Assembly: GCA_030837445.1 (NCBI GenBank)
Contig: JAUPKM010000491.1
Coordinates: 1 to 17,969, forward strand
From: Actinomycetota bacterium
Lineage (GTDB): Bacteria > Actinomycetota > Actinomycetes > S36-B12 > UBA10799
Length of the DNA: 17,969 nucleotides
Direction: 5' to 3'
Part shown: positions 5,048 through 12,114 of the stretch, in pieces
Numbering within the stretch: the stretch's first letter is position 1
Layout: every line of letters begins with the position of its first letter
Notes under the pieces: model-generated
What the model saw: only the letters and a program-made list of their open reading frames with translations
The model's database searches: none
What the model was told of the DNA's origin: nothing
Position numbers and translations under genes: made by a program

Positions 5048-7227
5048 CAACCCACACCGACCAGGCGCCCGCTCCCGACCGGGGGCAACTCGCCACTGCC
5101 GGCCCTGTCGCTGCGTCCGACAGGCCTGCCGCCGGAGCGTCAGCAACTGTCGGACGGCGCGACGCCCCGGCCGACACTGTGCTCACTGGCAATGACCCAC
5201 GATGGACCCGCTGGGCCATCTGGGTCCTGCTCGGCGCTACGGCGCTGCTCTACCTTTGGGCGCTGGACCGCAACGGCTGGGCCAACAGCTTCTACTCGGC
5301 GGCCGTGCAGGCGGGCACCGACAACTGGCAGGCGTTCTTCTTCGGTTCCTCCGACGCGGCCAACTCGATCACTGTCGACAAGCCGCCAGCAAGTCTGTGG
5401 GTGATGGCGCTCTCAGCCCGGTTATTCGGGCTGAACTACTGGAGCCTGCTGGTGCCACAGGCTCTGATGGGCGTCGGCAGCGTCGGCCTGCTGTATCTGA
5501 CGGTGAAGCGCTGGTATGGAAAGCCGGCCGGGCTACTGGCAGGGGCAGCCCTGGCGTTGACCCCGGTTGCGGTCCTGATGTTCCGGTTCAACAACCCTGA
5601 CGCACTGCTCGTACTACTGCTCGTCGCTGCCGCTTATGCGGTGACGCGGGCACTGGAGAAGGCTTCGCCAGCCTGGCTGATGCTGGCGGGCGCCTTCGTC
5701 GGGCTCGGCTTCATCACCAAGATGGCGCAGGCGTTCCTGGTGCTTCCGGCTTTCGCGATCGTCTACCTGATCGCGGCGCCGACCGGACTGGCCAAACGAA
5801 TCCGGGATCTGCTGCTGGCATTCATCGCGATGGTGGTTGCCGGCGGCTGGTGGGTGGCGATTGTCGAGCTGATGCCGGAGTCGTCCCGGCCCTACATCGG
5901 CGGATCGCAAAACAACAGCGTGCTCGAACTGATCCTCGGATACAACGGGATAGGGCGGTTGACCGGAAACGAGACCGGCGCGGTACGGCCCGGCGGAAGA
6001 GGAGCAACCGAGGCGCTCGGTGGGCTGGCAGCGGACGGGCTCGGCGGTCCAGCCGGCGCGGGCGGACCGGGTGGTGCCGGTGGACCGGGATTCGGCGGCT
6101 CAGCGAGTCTGACGCGGATGTTCGGCTACGAATGGGCCGGCCAGATCGCCTGGCTCATCCCCGCCGCCGCGATTCTGTTCATCGCCGGGCTCTGGCTGAC
6201 TCGACGCCAGCCCAGAGTGGGACGACTGCGAGCCGGACTGCTGCTCTGGGGTGGCTGGGCGCTGGTGACCTGGGCGACGTTCAGTTTCGCCAGCGGAATC
6301 ATCCACGAGTACTACGCGGTGGCTCTCGCCCCGGCGCTGGCAGCAGTTGTCGGCATCGGCGCAGCCCTCTGCTGGCGGCTGCGGTCACACCCGGCAGCCC
6401 GCTGGAGCCTTGCCGTCGCCCTGTCGGTGTCCAGCCTCTACGCGATGTGGCTGCTGGTGGTCGCCGGCGGCTGGTATTCGGTGTTGGGCGTCACAGTGGC
6501 AATCCTCGGACTGAGTTCCGCGGTGCTGATCGCAATCGGCCTGACCGGCGGGAGGAAGCTGACCGGCGTCATCGCTGCGATCGGCGTGGTCTCATTGCTG
6601 GCCGGACCGGCAGCCTTCGCTATCGAGACGGTAGCAACTCCCGCGAACGGTTCGATCGTCTCCGCCGGCCCGTCGCTCGGCAACTCCAGTCGAGGCCCCG
6701 GCGGCGCTGGAGGCCCCGGCGGCACTGGAGGCCCCGGCGGCGCTGGTGGACCCGGCGGCGCTGGACCCCAAGCAGCCACCGGTACCACCGGCACCCAAGC
6801 CGGCCCGGGCGGTGGTGCGGGCGGACTGCTCAACGCCCCGACCGTGGACGCCGAGGTTGTGGCGACGCTGAACCAGAATGCAGCCGACTACACCTGGGTC
6901 GCAGCTGGTATCGGGTCCATGTCCACCGCCGGATTCCAGCTGGCCAGTGGCCACCCCGTGATGCCGGTCGGCGGTTTCAACGGCACCGATCCGTCGCCCA
7001 CCCTGCAGGAGTTCCAGCAGTACGTCGCTGCCGGTGAGATCCACTACTTCATCGGAGGCGGCGGGTTCGGGCCGGGCATGAACGGCAGCAACGAGAGCGG
7101 TCAAATCTCCACCTGGGTGAAGCAGAACTTCACCCAGGTGGAGGTGGGCGGGGTCACCCTCTACGACCTGACCAGCCCACTCGCCACCAGCGAGGGGACG
7201 ACCACCGCGAGTGCCGAAACGGCATGA
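5044..7227 (+). CDS. YkcB-like GT39 membrane glycosyltransferase (ArnT/PMT-like) with Gly-rich insertions
   Basis: 727 aa from ATG 5044, chosen because it overlaps the previous stop as ATGA; an in-frame upstream start at 5014 would lie inside the preceding coding region. It belongs to the dolichyl-phosphate-mannose mannosyltransferase-like superfamily, which uses a polyprenyl-phosphate sugar to glycosylate an acceptor on the outer face. After a polar N-terminus (1-54) come multiple membrane segments. Hallmarks of the YkcA/YkcB group are NGWANSFYSAAVQAG (77-91), FFFGSSDAANSITVDKPPAS (98-117) and MFRFNNPDALLV (179-190). A Gly-rich stretch (about 313-356) interrupts two membrane segments and a second (550-598) separates the membrane part from the soluble C-terminal domain (about 600-715, rich in aromatic and Gly residues) characteristic of the group. 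The second stretch is encoded by a tandem 18-bp repeat. It is coupled to the next gene by another ATGA overlap. The acceptor is unknown. Confidence 0.87.
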   Translation: MTTHTDQAPAPDRGQLATAGPVAASDRPAAGASATVGRRDAPADTVLTGNDPRWTRWAIWVLLGATALLYLWALDRNGWANSFYSAAVQAGTDNWQAFFFGSSDAANSITVDKPPASLWVMALSARLFGLNYWSLLVPQALMGVGSVGLLYLTVKRWYGKPAGLLAGAALALTPVAVLMFRFNNPDALLVLLLVAAAYAVTRALEKASPAWLMLAGAFVGLGFITKMAQAFLVLPAFAIVYLIAAPTGLAKRIRDLLLAFIAMVVAGGWWVAIVELMPESSRPYIGGSQNNSVLELILGYNGIGRLTGNETGAVRPGGRGATEALGGLAADGLGGPAGAGGPGGAGGPGFGGSASLTRMFGYEWAGQIAWLIPAAAILFIAGLWLTRRQPRVGRLRAGLLLWGGWALVTWATFSFASGIIHEYYAVALAPALAAVVGIGAALCWRLRSHPAARWSLAVALSVSSLYAMWLLVVAGGWYSVLGVTVAILGLSSAVLIAIGLTGGRKLTGVIAAIGVVSLLAGPAAFAIETVATPANGSIVSAGPSLGNSSRGPGGAGGPGGTGGPGGAGGPGGAGPQAATGTTGTQAGPGGGAGGLLNAPTVDAEVVATLNQNAADYTWVAAGIGSMSTAGFQLASGHPVMPVGGFNGTDPSPTLQEFQQYVAAGEIHYFIGGGGFGPGMNGSNESGQISTWVKQNFTQVEVGGVTLYDLTSPLATSEGTTTASAETA
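6694..6765 (+). repeat. In-frame 18-bp tandem repeat, four copies, coding for GPGGAG
   Basis: Four consecutive 18-bp units start at 6694, 6712, 6730 and 6748. The consensus is GGCCCCGGCGGCGCTGGA, with one or two substitutions in later units (GCT to ACT, GGA to GGT, GGC to GGA). Each adds six residues (GPGGAG or GPGGTG) to the Gly-rich linker of the GT39 protein. The high identity at the DNA level, including synonymous positions, points to expansion by slippage and to likely length variation between strains. Confidence 0.9.
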
Positions 7228-7946
7228 TGTCCGACATGACCATCGAACCCGGCGCGGACGCGGCACGACTGCTGATTGCAGATGACGAGGTAACCATCCT
7301 CGAACTGCTGGCGGCCAGCCTCCGATTCGCCGGGTTCGAGGTCGTAACCGCGGCGGACGGTCACGCGGCGCTCAGTCTGGCCCGATCGACCCGACCGGAT
7401 GCCATGGTGCTGGATGTGATGATGCCCGGGATGGATGGCTTCGACGTCGTGCGCCGACTCCGCAGCGAAGGACAGAACGCGCCCGTGCTGTTCCTGACCG
7501 CCCGGGATTCGACCGAGGACAAGGTGCGCGGGCTCACCGTGGGTGGTGACGACTACGTGACCAAACCGTTCAGCCTGGAGGAGGTGATTGCCCGGCTGCG
7601 TGCCCTACTGCGGCGCGCCGGAAAACTCAGCCCCTCGCCGGCGACGACCCTGGCCGTCGGCGACATCGAGATGGATGAGGACCGGCACGAGGTGCACAAG
7701 GCCGGGCAACCCGTCGATCTCTCCCCGACCGAGTACAACCTGCTCAGGGTCTTCCTGCGCAACCCCGATCGGGTGCTGTCCAAGTCCCTGATCCTTGACC
7801 AGGTGTGGGATTACGACTTCGGCGGTGACGCCAGCATCGTGGAATCCTACGTCTCCTACCTACGTCGAAAGGTCGACACGACTGAGCCGAAGATGATCCG
7901 AACCGTTCGAGGCGTGGGCTACTCCCTGCGCCCGCCCCGATCCTGA
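7224..7946 (+). CDS. phoP: PhoP-like OmpR-family response regulator
   Basis: 240 aa. The receiver domain (residues 15-130) carries acidic D20/D21, phosphoacceptor Asp64 in VLDVMMPGMDGFDVVRRLR, Thr92 (FLTARDS) and Lys114 (VTKPFSLEEVIARL). The winged-helix DNA-binding domain (about 143-238) includes LSPTEYNLLR, VLSKSLILDQVW, YDFGGDASIVESYVSYLRRK and RTVRGVGYSLR. The text is strikingly close to M. tuberculosis PhoP, both in the receiver (MMPGMDGF, LTARDS, LTVGGDDYVTKPFSLEEV) and in the DNA-binding half (YDFGGD, VESYVSYLRRK). The start ATG at 7224 overlaps the preceding stop; ATGs at 7227 and 7236 are alternatives. It is co-transcribed with the kinase, and box-like direct repeats precede its own operon and the gene at 10321. 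The symbol reflects similarity; orthology is not proven. Confidence 0.92.
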   Translation: MMSDMTIEPGADAARLLIADDEVTILELLAASLRFAGFEVVTAADGHAALSLARSTRPDAMVLDVMMPGMDGFDVVRRLRSEGQNAPVLFLTARDSTEDKVRGLTVGGDDYVTKPFSLEEVIARLRALLRRAGKLSPSPATTLAVGDIEMDEDRHEVHKAGQPVDLSPTEYNLLRVFLRNPDRVLSKSLILDQVWDYDFGGDASIVESYVSYLRRKVDTTEPKMIRTVRGVGYSLRPPRS

Positions 7947-9412
7947 TGGCCAACGAGACCACGGGCCCGCATACCCCACTGCGGATTCGACTGGTGGCAT
8001 CGGTGGTGGCACTGGTGGCCGCCGCACTTGTCCTCAGCGGCCTGTTGGCGGCGACCTCGCTGGAGCGCTACCTGGTGGGCCAGGTGGATCGGCAACTGGT
8101 GGACCTTGCCAGCGGCCCGGGGCTCGGCATTGACCGGATCGGACCACGGGACTTCGGCGGTGTGGATCAACCACCCGGAATGCGCACCATCGACCGCAAC
8201 CCGCTGCTGGCCTACGACCTGTACATGGCGGTGCTCGACTCGGCGGGAAACGTCCTGCAGGAGAGCACTGCGACTTCGGTGGGCCGACCAAACCTGACCG
8301 AGCCGACCGATTCGACGTTGACGGCCAGGCGTCCTGTCTCGGTGGCCTCCGCCACCGGCGGCTCGGATTGGCGGGTCGTAGCGCAGCCGGCCGGCTCTGG
8401 CACCGTGGTGCTCGCCCGCTCCCTCAACGAGGTGGATGCCACCGTGGCCCGACTGGTGTGGCTGCTGGTCGTGATCGGATTCGTGGTGTTGGTGACCGTC
8501 GCCATCGTCGGATTCTTCATAGTTCGGCGGAGCCTCGCGCCGTTGGTGGAAGTTGAGCGCGCGACCACCGCCATCGCCGGCGGCAACCTGTCGAGGCGGG
8601 TACCGACGGCCGACCCCCGGACCGAGGTGGGGCAGTTGTCCGCCGCCCTGAACGTGATGCTCGCCCGCCTCGAAGACGCCTTCATCGCCCGCGAGGCGGC
8701 CCTCGATGAGTCTCGAGCGTCGGAGCGGCGAATGCGCAGATTCATCGCCGACGCCAGCCACGAACTCCGGACGCCGCTGACCTCGATTCGAGGACTCGCC
8801 GAGCTGTACCGACTGGGAGCCATCGACGACGAAGGCATCACCCGCGCCTTCTCCAGGATCGAAGGCGAAGCAACCAGGATGGGCGGGTTGGTCGAAGACC
8901 TGCTGCTGCTCGCCCGACTGGACGAGCACCGCCCGCTGGAGCAGGAGTCGGTGGACATGTTGGTGATAGCCGGCGACGCCGTCCATGATGCTCGCGCCGT
9001 CATCCCCGATCGCAACATCACGTTGACGCTACTTCCGGGCAGCGAGGCGCCGATCGTCCTCGGTGACCAGGCCCGGTTGAGACAGGTGGCGGGAAACCTG
9101 CTGACAAATGCGATCGTGCACGGCGACGGTGACATCGACGTTCGGGTCGGAACCCGCGGTCAAAGCGTGCTGCTGGAGGTCGCCGACCACGGACCCGGGC
9201 TGACCGAGGACGAGAAGTCGCGCGTGTTCGAGCGCTTCTATCGCAGCGCCTCTGATCGGGGAAGAGATAGCGGCGGGGCAGGCCTGGGTCTGAGCATCGT
9301 CAACGCACTGGTGGCGGCACATGGCGGTCGCATTGGTGTTGCCGACACATCCGGGGGTGGCGCCACCTTCACGGTCGAACTTCCCCTGATCACCGGCCCG
9401 GCCAGTCACTGA
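7946..9412 (+). CDS. phoR: PhoR-like HAMP sensor histidine kinase
   Basis: 488 aa; start ATG overlaps the regulator's stop by one base (TGATG). Domains: membrane segment 1 (about 13-37), an extracytoplasmic sensor of about 130 residues (38-168), membrane segment 2 (about 169-193), HAMP (194-246), HisKA with phospho-accepting His272 in FIADASHELRTPLTSIRG, and HATPase_c with N-box NLLTNAIVHG (Asn384, Asn388), G1 DHGPG (414-418), F-box FERFYR (428-433) and G2 GGAGLGLS (443-450). All catalytic boxes are present, so it should autophosphorylate and act on the adjacent regulator at the membrane. The signal it senses is not evident. It ends 12 bp from the convergent gene. The symbol is given because the partner regulator is PhoP-like; the sensor domain itself was not matched. 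Confidence 0.9.
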   Translation: MANETTGPHTPLRIRLVASVVALVAAALVLSGLLAATSLERYLVGQVDRQLVDLASGPGLGIDRIGPRDFGGVDQPPGMRTIDRNPLLAYDLYMAVLDSAGNVLQESTATSVGRPNLTEPTDSTLTARRPVSVASATGGSDWRVVAQPAGSGTVVLARSLNEVDATVARLVWLLVVIGFVVLVTVAIVGFFIVRRSLAPLVEVERATTAIAGGNLSRRVPTADPRTEVGQLSAALNVMLARLEDAFIAREAALDESRASERRMRRFIADASHELRTPLTSIRGLAELYRLGAIDDEGITRAFSRIEGEATRMGGLVEDLLLLARLDEHRPLEQESVDMLVIAGDAVHDARAVIPDRNITLTLLPGSEAPIVLGDQARLRQVAGNLLTNAIVHGDGDIDVRVGTRGQSVLLEVADHGPGLTEDEKSRVFERFYRSASDRGRDSGGAGLGLSIVNALVAAHGGRIGVADTSGGGATFTVELPLITGPASH

Positions 9413-9424
9413 CCCCCGAACCCG

Positions 9425-10204
9425 TCACCGACCTCGGAAGACGGGCCGACGCCGCTCAGTGAACGCGGCCACACCCTCTCGAAAGTCCTCGCTCCGCCAC
9501 GCCTTCCGCCGCAATTCGGTCAACTCCGCGAGGAGTTCGGCCGACGGTGGTTGGGCACCTGTGATGGCGGCAAACTCGGCCTTTACGGAGTTGAGCGTCA
9601 GCGGTGCCAACGCTGCGACCCCCGCCGCCATCTGCTCCACCACGGAAGTCAATTCGGATTCGTCGGCAACCACCCGGTTGACGAGCCCCCAGCGATGGGC
9701 GTCCTCGACGGAGACGGGCTGCGCGGTGATGAACATCTCCTTCGCCACGTGGAGCGGTAAGGCCGCTGCAAACTCGGCGATTCCCTCTGGGAAGTACGCG
9801 ACCCCGAGCTTCGCCGGGGTGATGGCGAAACTGCTGCTCCGAGTCGCCACCACGATGTCGCAGGCAACCACCAGGTTGCAGGCGGCGCCCCACACCGAAC
9901 CCTCCACCGCGGCGATCACCGGGATCGGAAGTTTCGGGATACCGGCCAGCAGTTCCTCGACGGGGTTCTCCCACGTTGAAGGGTCAACAACCCCGACTGC
10001 GACATCGCTGATGTCGTGCCCGGCGGAGAAGACGCGTACCCCAGGTTCGGCCCGGATCACGGCCACTCGCGCCTCAGCGGCCGCCGTTTCCAGTGCCGCC
10101 TGTAACTCGAGGATCATCTGCTCGTTCAGGGAGTTGAGCTTCTCGGAGCGGCGCAAGGTGATGGTGGCGATGGTCGCGTCGACGACACAGGTGACTAGTG
10201 GCAT
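9425..10204 (-). CDS. scpB: Enoyl-CoA hydratase family protein, methylmalonyl-CoA decarboxylase-like (ScpB/YgfG type)
   Basis: 259 aa crotonase-fold protein. It follows E. coli methylmalonyl-CoA decarboxylase closely at diagnostic places: VFSAGHDI (58-65, His63), VEGSVWGAA (100-108, Gly106 in the oxyanion hole), FAITPAKLGVAYFPEGI (126-142) with Tyr137 at the position of the ScpB catalytic Tyr140, FITAQPVSVEDA, and the C-terminal SEDFREGVAAFTERRRPVF. ScpB converts methylmalonyl-CoA to propionyl-CoA. Ordinary hydratases instead carry two Glu residues at the active site. The start ATG 10204 is preceded by TACGAT with a 6-nt gap and no ribosome-binding site, so the transcript is probably leaderless. 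No other propionate or methylmalonate genes lie in the window, so the substrate rests on motifs alone. Confidence 0.78.
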   Translation of the reverse strand: MPLVTCVVDATIATITLRRSEKLNSLNEQMILELQAALETAAAEARVAVIRAEPGVRVFSAGHDISDVAVGVVDPSTWENPVEELLAGIPKLPIPVIAAVEGSVWGAACNLVVACDIVVATRSSSFAITPAKLGVAYFPEGIAEFAAALPLHVAKEMFITAQPVSVEDAHRWGLVNRVVADESELTSVVEQMAAGVAALAPLTLNSVKAEFAAITGAQPPSAELLAELTELRRKAWRSEDFREGVAAFTERRRPVFRGR

Positions 10205-10210
10205 ACGGGA

Positions 10211-10216
10211 ATCGTA
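10211..10216 (-). promoter_or_regulatory. -10 element of the ScpB-like gene (leaderless)
   Basis: On the minus strand TACGAT matches the actinobacterial TANNNT -10 consensus, and exactly six bases separate it from the ATG at 10204. No ribosome-binding sequence fits between them. Confidence 0.6.
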
Positions 10217-10248
10217 GGTGGCGCACGCGGGCCAAGCCTTTACACAAC

Positions 10249-10255
10249 TCCCAGG
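10249..10255 (+). promoter_or_regulatory. Additional PhoP-like half-site TCCCAGG
   Basis: A single TCCCAGG lies 33 bp (three 11-bp periods) upstream of the first half-site of the box at 10282-10299, on the same helical face. It also lies 45 bases upstream of the ATG of the minus-strand ScpB-like gene, so it could influence both divergent genes. Confidence 0.4.
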
Positions 10256-10281
10256 ACGGCCATGGCTGAGGCGCGGCGGTC

Positions 10282-10299
10282 TCCCAGGTTTCTCCCAGG
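10282..10299 (+). promoter_or_regulatory. PhoP-like box, perfect direct repeat TCCCAGG-N4-TCCCAGG
   Basis: Two identical 7-bp half-sites (10282-10288 and 10293-10299) are separated by TTTC, giving an 11-bp period. It matches the site at 3769-3786 in 13 of the 14 half-site bases, and the distance to the following CAnnnT hexamer is the same 9 bp. The arrangement matches the known mycobacterial PhoP box geometry. Confidence 0.72.
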
Positions 10300-10308
10300 A
10301 TCGTGTCG

Positions 10309-10314
10309 CATGCT
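10309..10314 (+). promoter_or_regulatory. Probable -10 element of the 10321 gene (leaderless)
   Basis: CATGCT (xAnnnT) lies 9 bp after the PhoP-like box and six bases before ATG 10321. Only a weak CAGG is near the start, so a leaderless transcript is likely. Confidence 0.45.
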
Positions 10315-10320
10315 GCAGGT

Positions 10321-11112
10321 ATGACAGAGAACATCAACCCCCAGCCGCCGACAACCGGCGGACCAGACGTCCCTCCAACCCCTAACCAAGGCTCCCCAAC
10401 ACCCCCGTTCAGCCCGGGCCCGACGCCCATCCCTGCGGTGCCCCCCGGTACCGCAGCGCCGATGGGGTCTGCTGCCACCGCAGCGACCAGCCAGTTCCCC
10501 CCGGGGGCATTTGACCAGCCCGGTTGGCAGCCGCCAAACACCGCCCAGCAGGAACCAGCCGGCGGGTGGCAGCAGGCCTACCTCAAGGCGCGGAGCCGCT
10601 CTCAGATCTTCATGGCCACTACCGCACTGGTCGGGGTGCTCGCCGTCTCGATGGGTGCCTGGGGAATCGCTCAGGCCGTCACCTCCGACAGCGGAAGTCG
10701 GCTCGCAAGCCAGTCCGGCAATTTCAGCGGACCCGGCGGTGGCCAACTCGGCGGGCGCGGCGGTATGAATGACGGCGGCGGTATGGGTCCTGGCAGCGGA
10801 GTCGGACCTGGCGATGGCATGGGTCCAGGCGGCGGAATGGCACAGGACGGTACCGCCCCCGGCCCGCTTGGCCAGCTGTTCAATAGCGACGGATCCCTGA
10901 ACCAATCGGCAGTCGACGAATTCAAGACTCACCTGAGTGAGGACCCCGAAGACGCCGCCTTCCTGTCCCAGATGCTCAGCCGAGCGGTCACTGCCGGGGC
11001 CATCACCCAAGCCCAAGCTGACAAGTTGGTCGCCGCTCTCGGGATCAACAAGGCTTCCACCGCCACCCCCGCGCCAACAGCCTCCGCCTCCAAGGCGGCC
11101 ACAACGGCCTGA
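10321..11112 (+). CDS. Single-pass membrane protein with Pro-rich N-terminus and Gly/Met-rich external region, function unknown
   Basis: 263 aa from ATG 10321; a GTG at 10303 is in frame but would place the probable -10 inside the gene. Residues 1-90 are rich in Pro, Gly and Thr and end in positively charged LKARSRSQ, which predicts a cytoplasmic N-terminus. A single membrane segment follows (about 96-119, FMATTALVGVLAVSMGAWGI). The outside part has a Gly/Met/Asp-rich stretch (136-182), a short helical segment (193-241) ending in the AGAITQAQADKLVAAL pattern seen in small helical domains of other envelope proteins, and an Ala/Pro/Ser/Thr tail (244-263). I do not recognise the family. A PhoP-like box directly upstream links it to the operon at 3809-9412, so a role as envelope effector, glycosylation acceptor or modulator of the kinase is possible but unproven. 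Confidence 0.8.
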   Translation: MTENINPQPPTTGGPDVPPTPNQGSPTPPFSPGPTPIPAVPPGTAAPMGSAATAATSQFPPGAFDQPGWQPPNTAQQEPAGGWQQAYLKARSRSQIFMATTALVGVLAVSMGAWGIAQAVTSDSGSRLASQSGNFSGPGGGQLGGRGGMNDGGGMGPGSGVGPGDGMGPGGGMAQDGTAPGPLGQLFNSDGSLNQSAVDEFKTHLSEDPEDAAFLSQMLSRAVTAGAITQAQADKLVAALGINKASTATPAPTASASKAATTA

Positions 11113-11196
11113 TCTCGACGGCAACCAGGCTGCCAACCAGCTTGTGGCCACGTGCGGATCCCCCATCCGTGCGTGGCCATCGGCATCCTGCCGTCG

Positions 11197-11202
11197 TAAC
11201 CT
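11197..11202 (+). promoter_or_regulatory. -10 element of the alpha/beta hydrolase gene (leaderless)
   Basis: TAACCT matches TANNNT and is exactly six bases before ATG 11209. No ribosome-binding sequence is present between them. Confidence 0.55.
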
Positions 11203-11208
11203 AGGCCA

Positions 11209-12114
11209 ATGACCAGCCAGCGAACCGCCGAGAGTCCCGCACATCCAGGGAAGTACGAGACCATCGATGGGCTTGATCTGTTCGTTCGCCGCAGCCACGA
11301 CCCGCTTACCTCCGTGGACGTCGTCATGATCCACGGACTTGGTGGCATGTCCACGAATTGGTCCGACCTGATGCACCTGCAGGTGAGCCGAGGACGGACT
11401 GTGGCCGCGATGGATCTGCCCGGTTTCGGACGGTCTGAGGGCGATCCTGGCAACGACTACAGCCTCGATCGCCACGCACGTGCGGTGATCGCGCTGCTCG
11501 AGGTACAGGATGGCCCGGTTCACCTCGTGGGCAACTCACTTGGCGGCGCAATCGTCACCACAGTTGCAGCCGAGCGACCGGAACTCGTGTCGACTCTTAC
11601 GCTGCTCGCGCCCGCCCTGCCGCACTTCCGGCTGCGGGCTGACCAGTTGCCCATTCTGCTGGGCTTGCTGCCCAATGCCCCGCGACTACTCGAACGCACC
11701 CTCGGGGCCAAGTCCGCCGAGCGCAGAGTGGACGAAATGATGAGCCTCTGCTTCGGTGACACTTCCCGGATCAACCCCCAGCGTCGAGCCGAAGCCGTCA
11801 CAGAGCACCGCCTCCGGGCCGGCCTGCCCCACATCTGGGAGGCTTTCGTGGAATCGAGCCGAGGACTAGGCAGGCACTTCCTCCCGTGGGGCGAAAACTA
11901 CCTGTGGAACCGGCTCGATCGCGTCGAAGCCCCGGTGCTGTGCATTTTCGGGACCCTGGACCGGTTGGTCGACCCAAAGGTCGCAGGACGGGTGGCAAAT
12001 ACCATCGGCGGCGGCACCGTAGTGGTGCTACCCGGTGTGGGGCACACGCCACAGATGGAGGTTCCCGTCACCGTTGATCGACTCCTCGATGCCCACATTC
12101 TCGGACAACTCTGA
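11209..12114 (+). CDS. Alpha/beta hydrolase
   Basis: 301 aa with a complete alpha/beta-hydrolase plan: oxyanion-hole HGLGG (42-46), MDLPGFGRSEG (68-78), nucleophile elbow GNSLGG with Ser110, a cap region of about 100 residues (140-235), acid Asp251 in FGTLDRLVDP (Asp255 is an alternative), and catalytic His279 in PGVGHTPQME. The fold catalyses hydrolysis of esters, lactones, epoxides or C-C bonds; nothing here fixes the substrate. No signal peptide is present, so the enzyme is cytoplasmic. The start is supported by the leaderless -10. It converges with the channel-like gene on the other strand. Confidence 0.87.
   Translation: MTSQRTAESPAHPGKYETIDGLDLFVRRSHDPLTSVDVVMIHGLGGMSTNWSDLMHLQVSRGRTVAAMDLPGFGRSEGDPGNDYSLDRHARAVIALLEVQDGPVHLVGNSLGGAIVTTVAAERPELVSTLTLLAPALPHFRLRADQLPILLGLLPNAPRLLERTLGAKSAERRVDEMMSLCFGDTSRINPQRRAEAVTEHRLRAGLPHIWEAFVESSRGLGRHFLPWGENYLWNRLDRVEAPVLCIFGTLDRLVDPKVAGRVANTIGGGTVVVLPGVGHTPQMEVPVTVDRLLDAHILGQL

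Noticed and set aside
6694..6765. Repeat array considered as a CRISPR or as PE_PGRS-type sequence.
   Set aside because: The units are directly adjacent without spacers and in frame inside a membrane enzyme. There is no PE domain, so it is a coding minisatellite.
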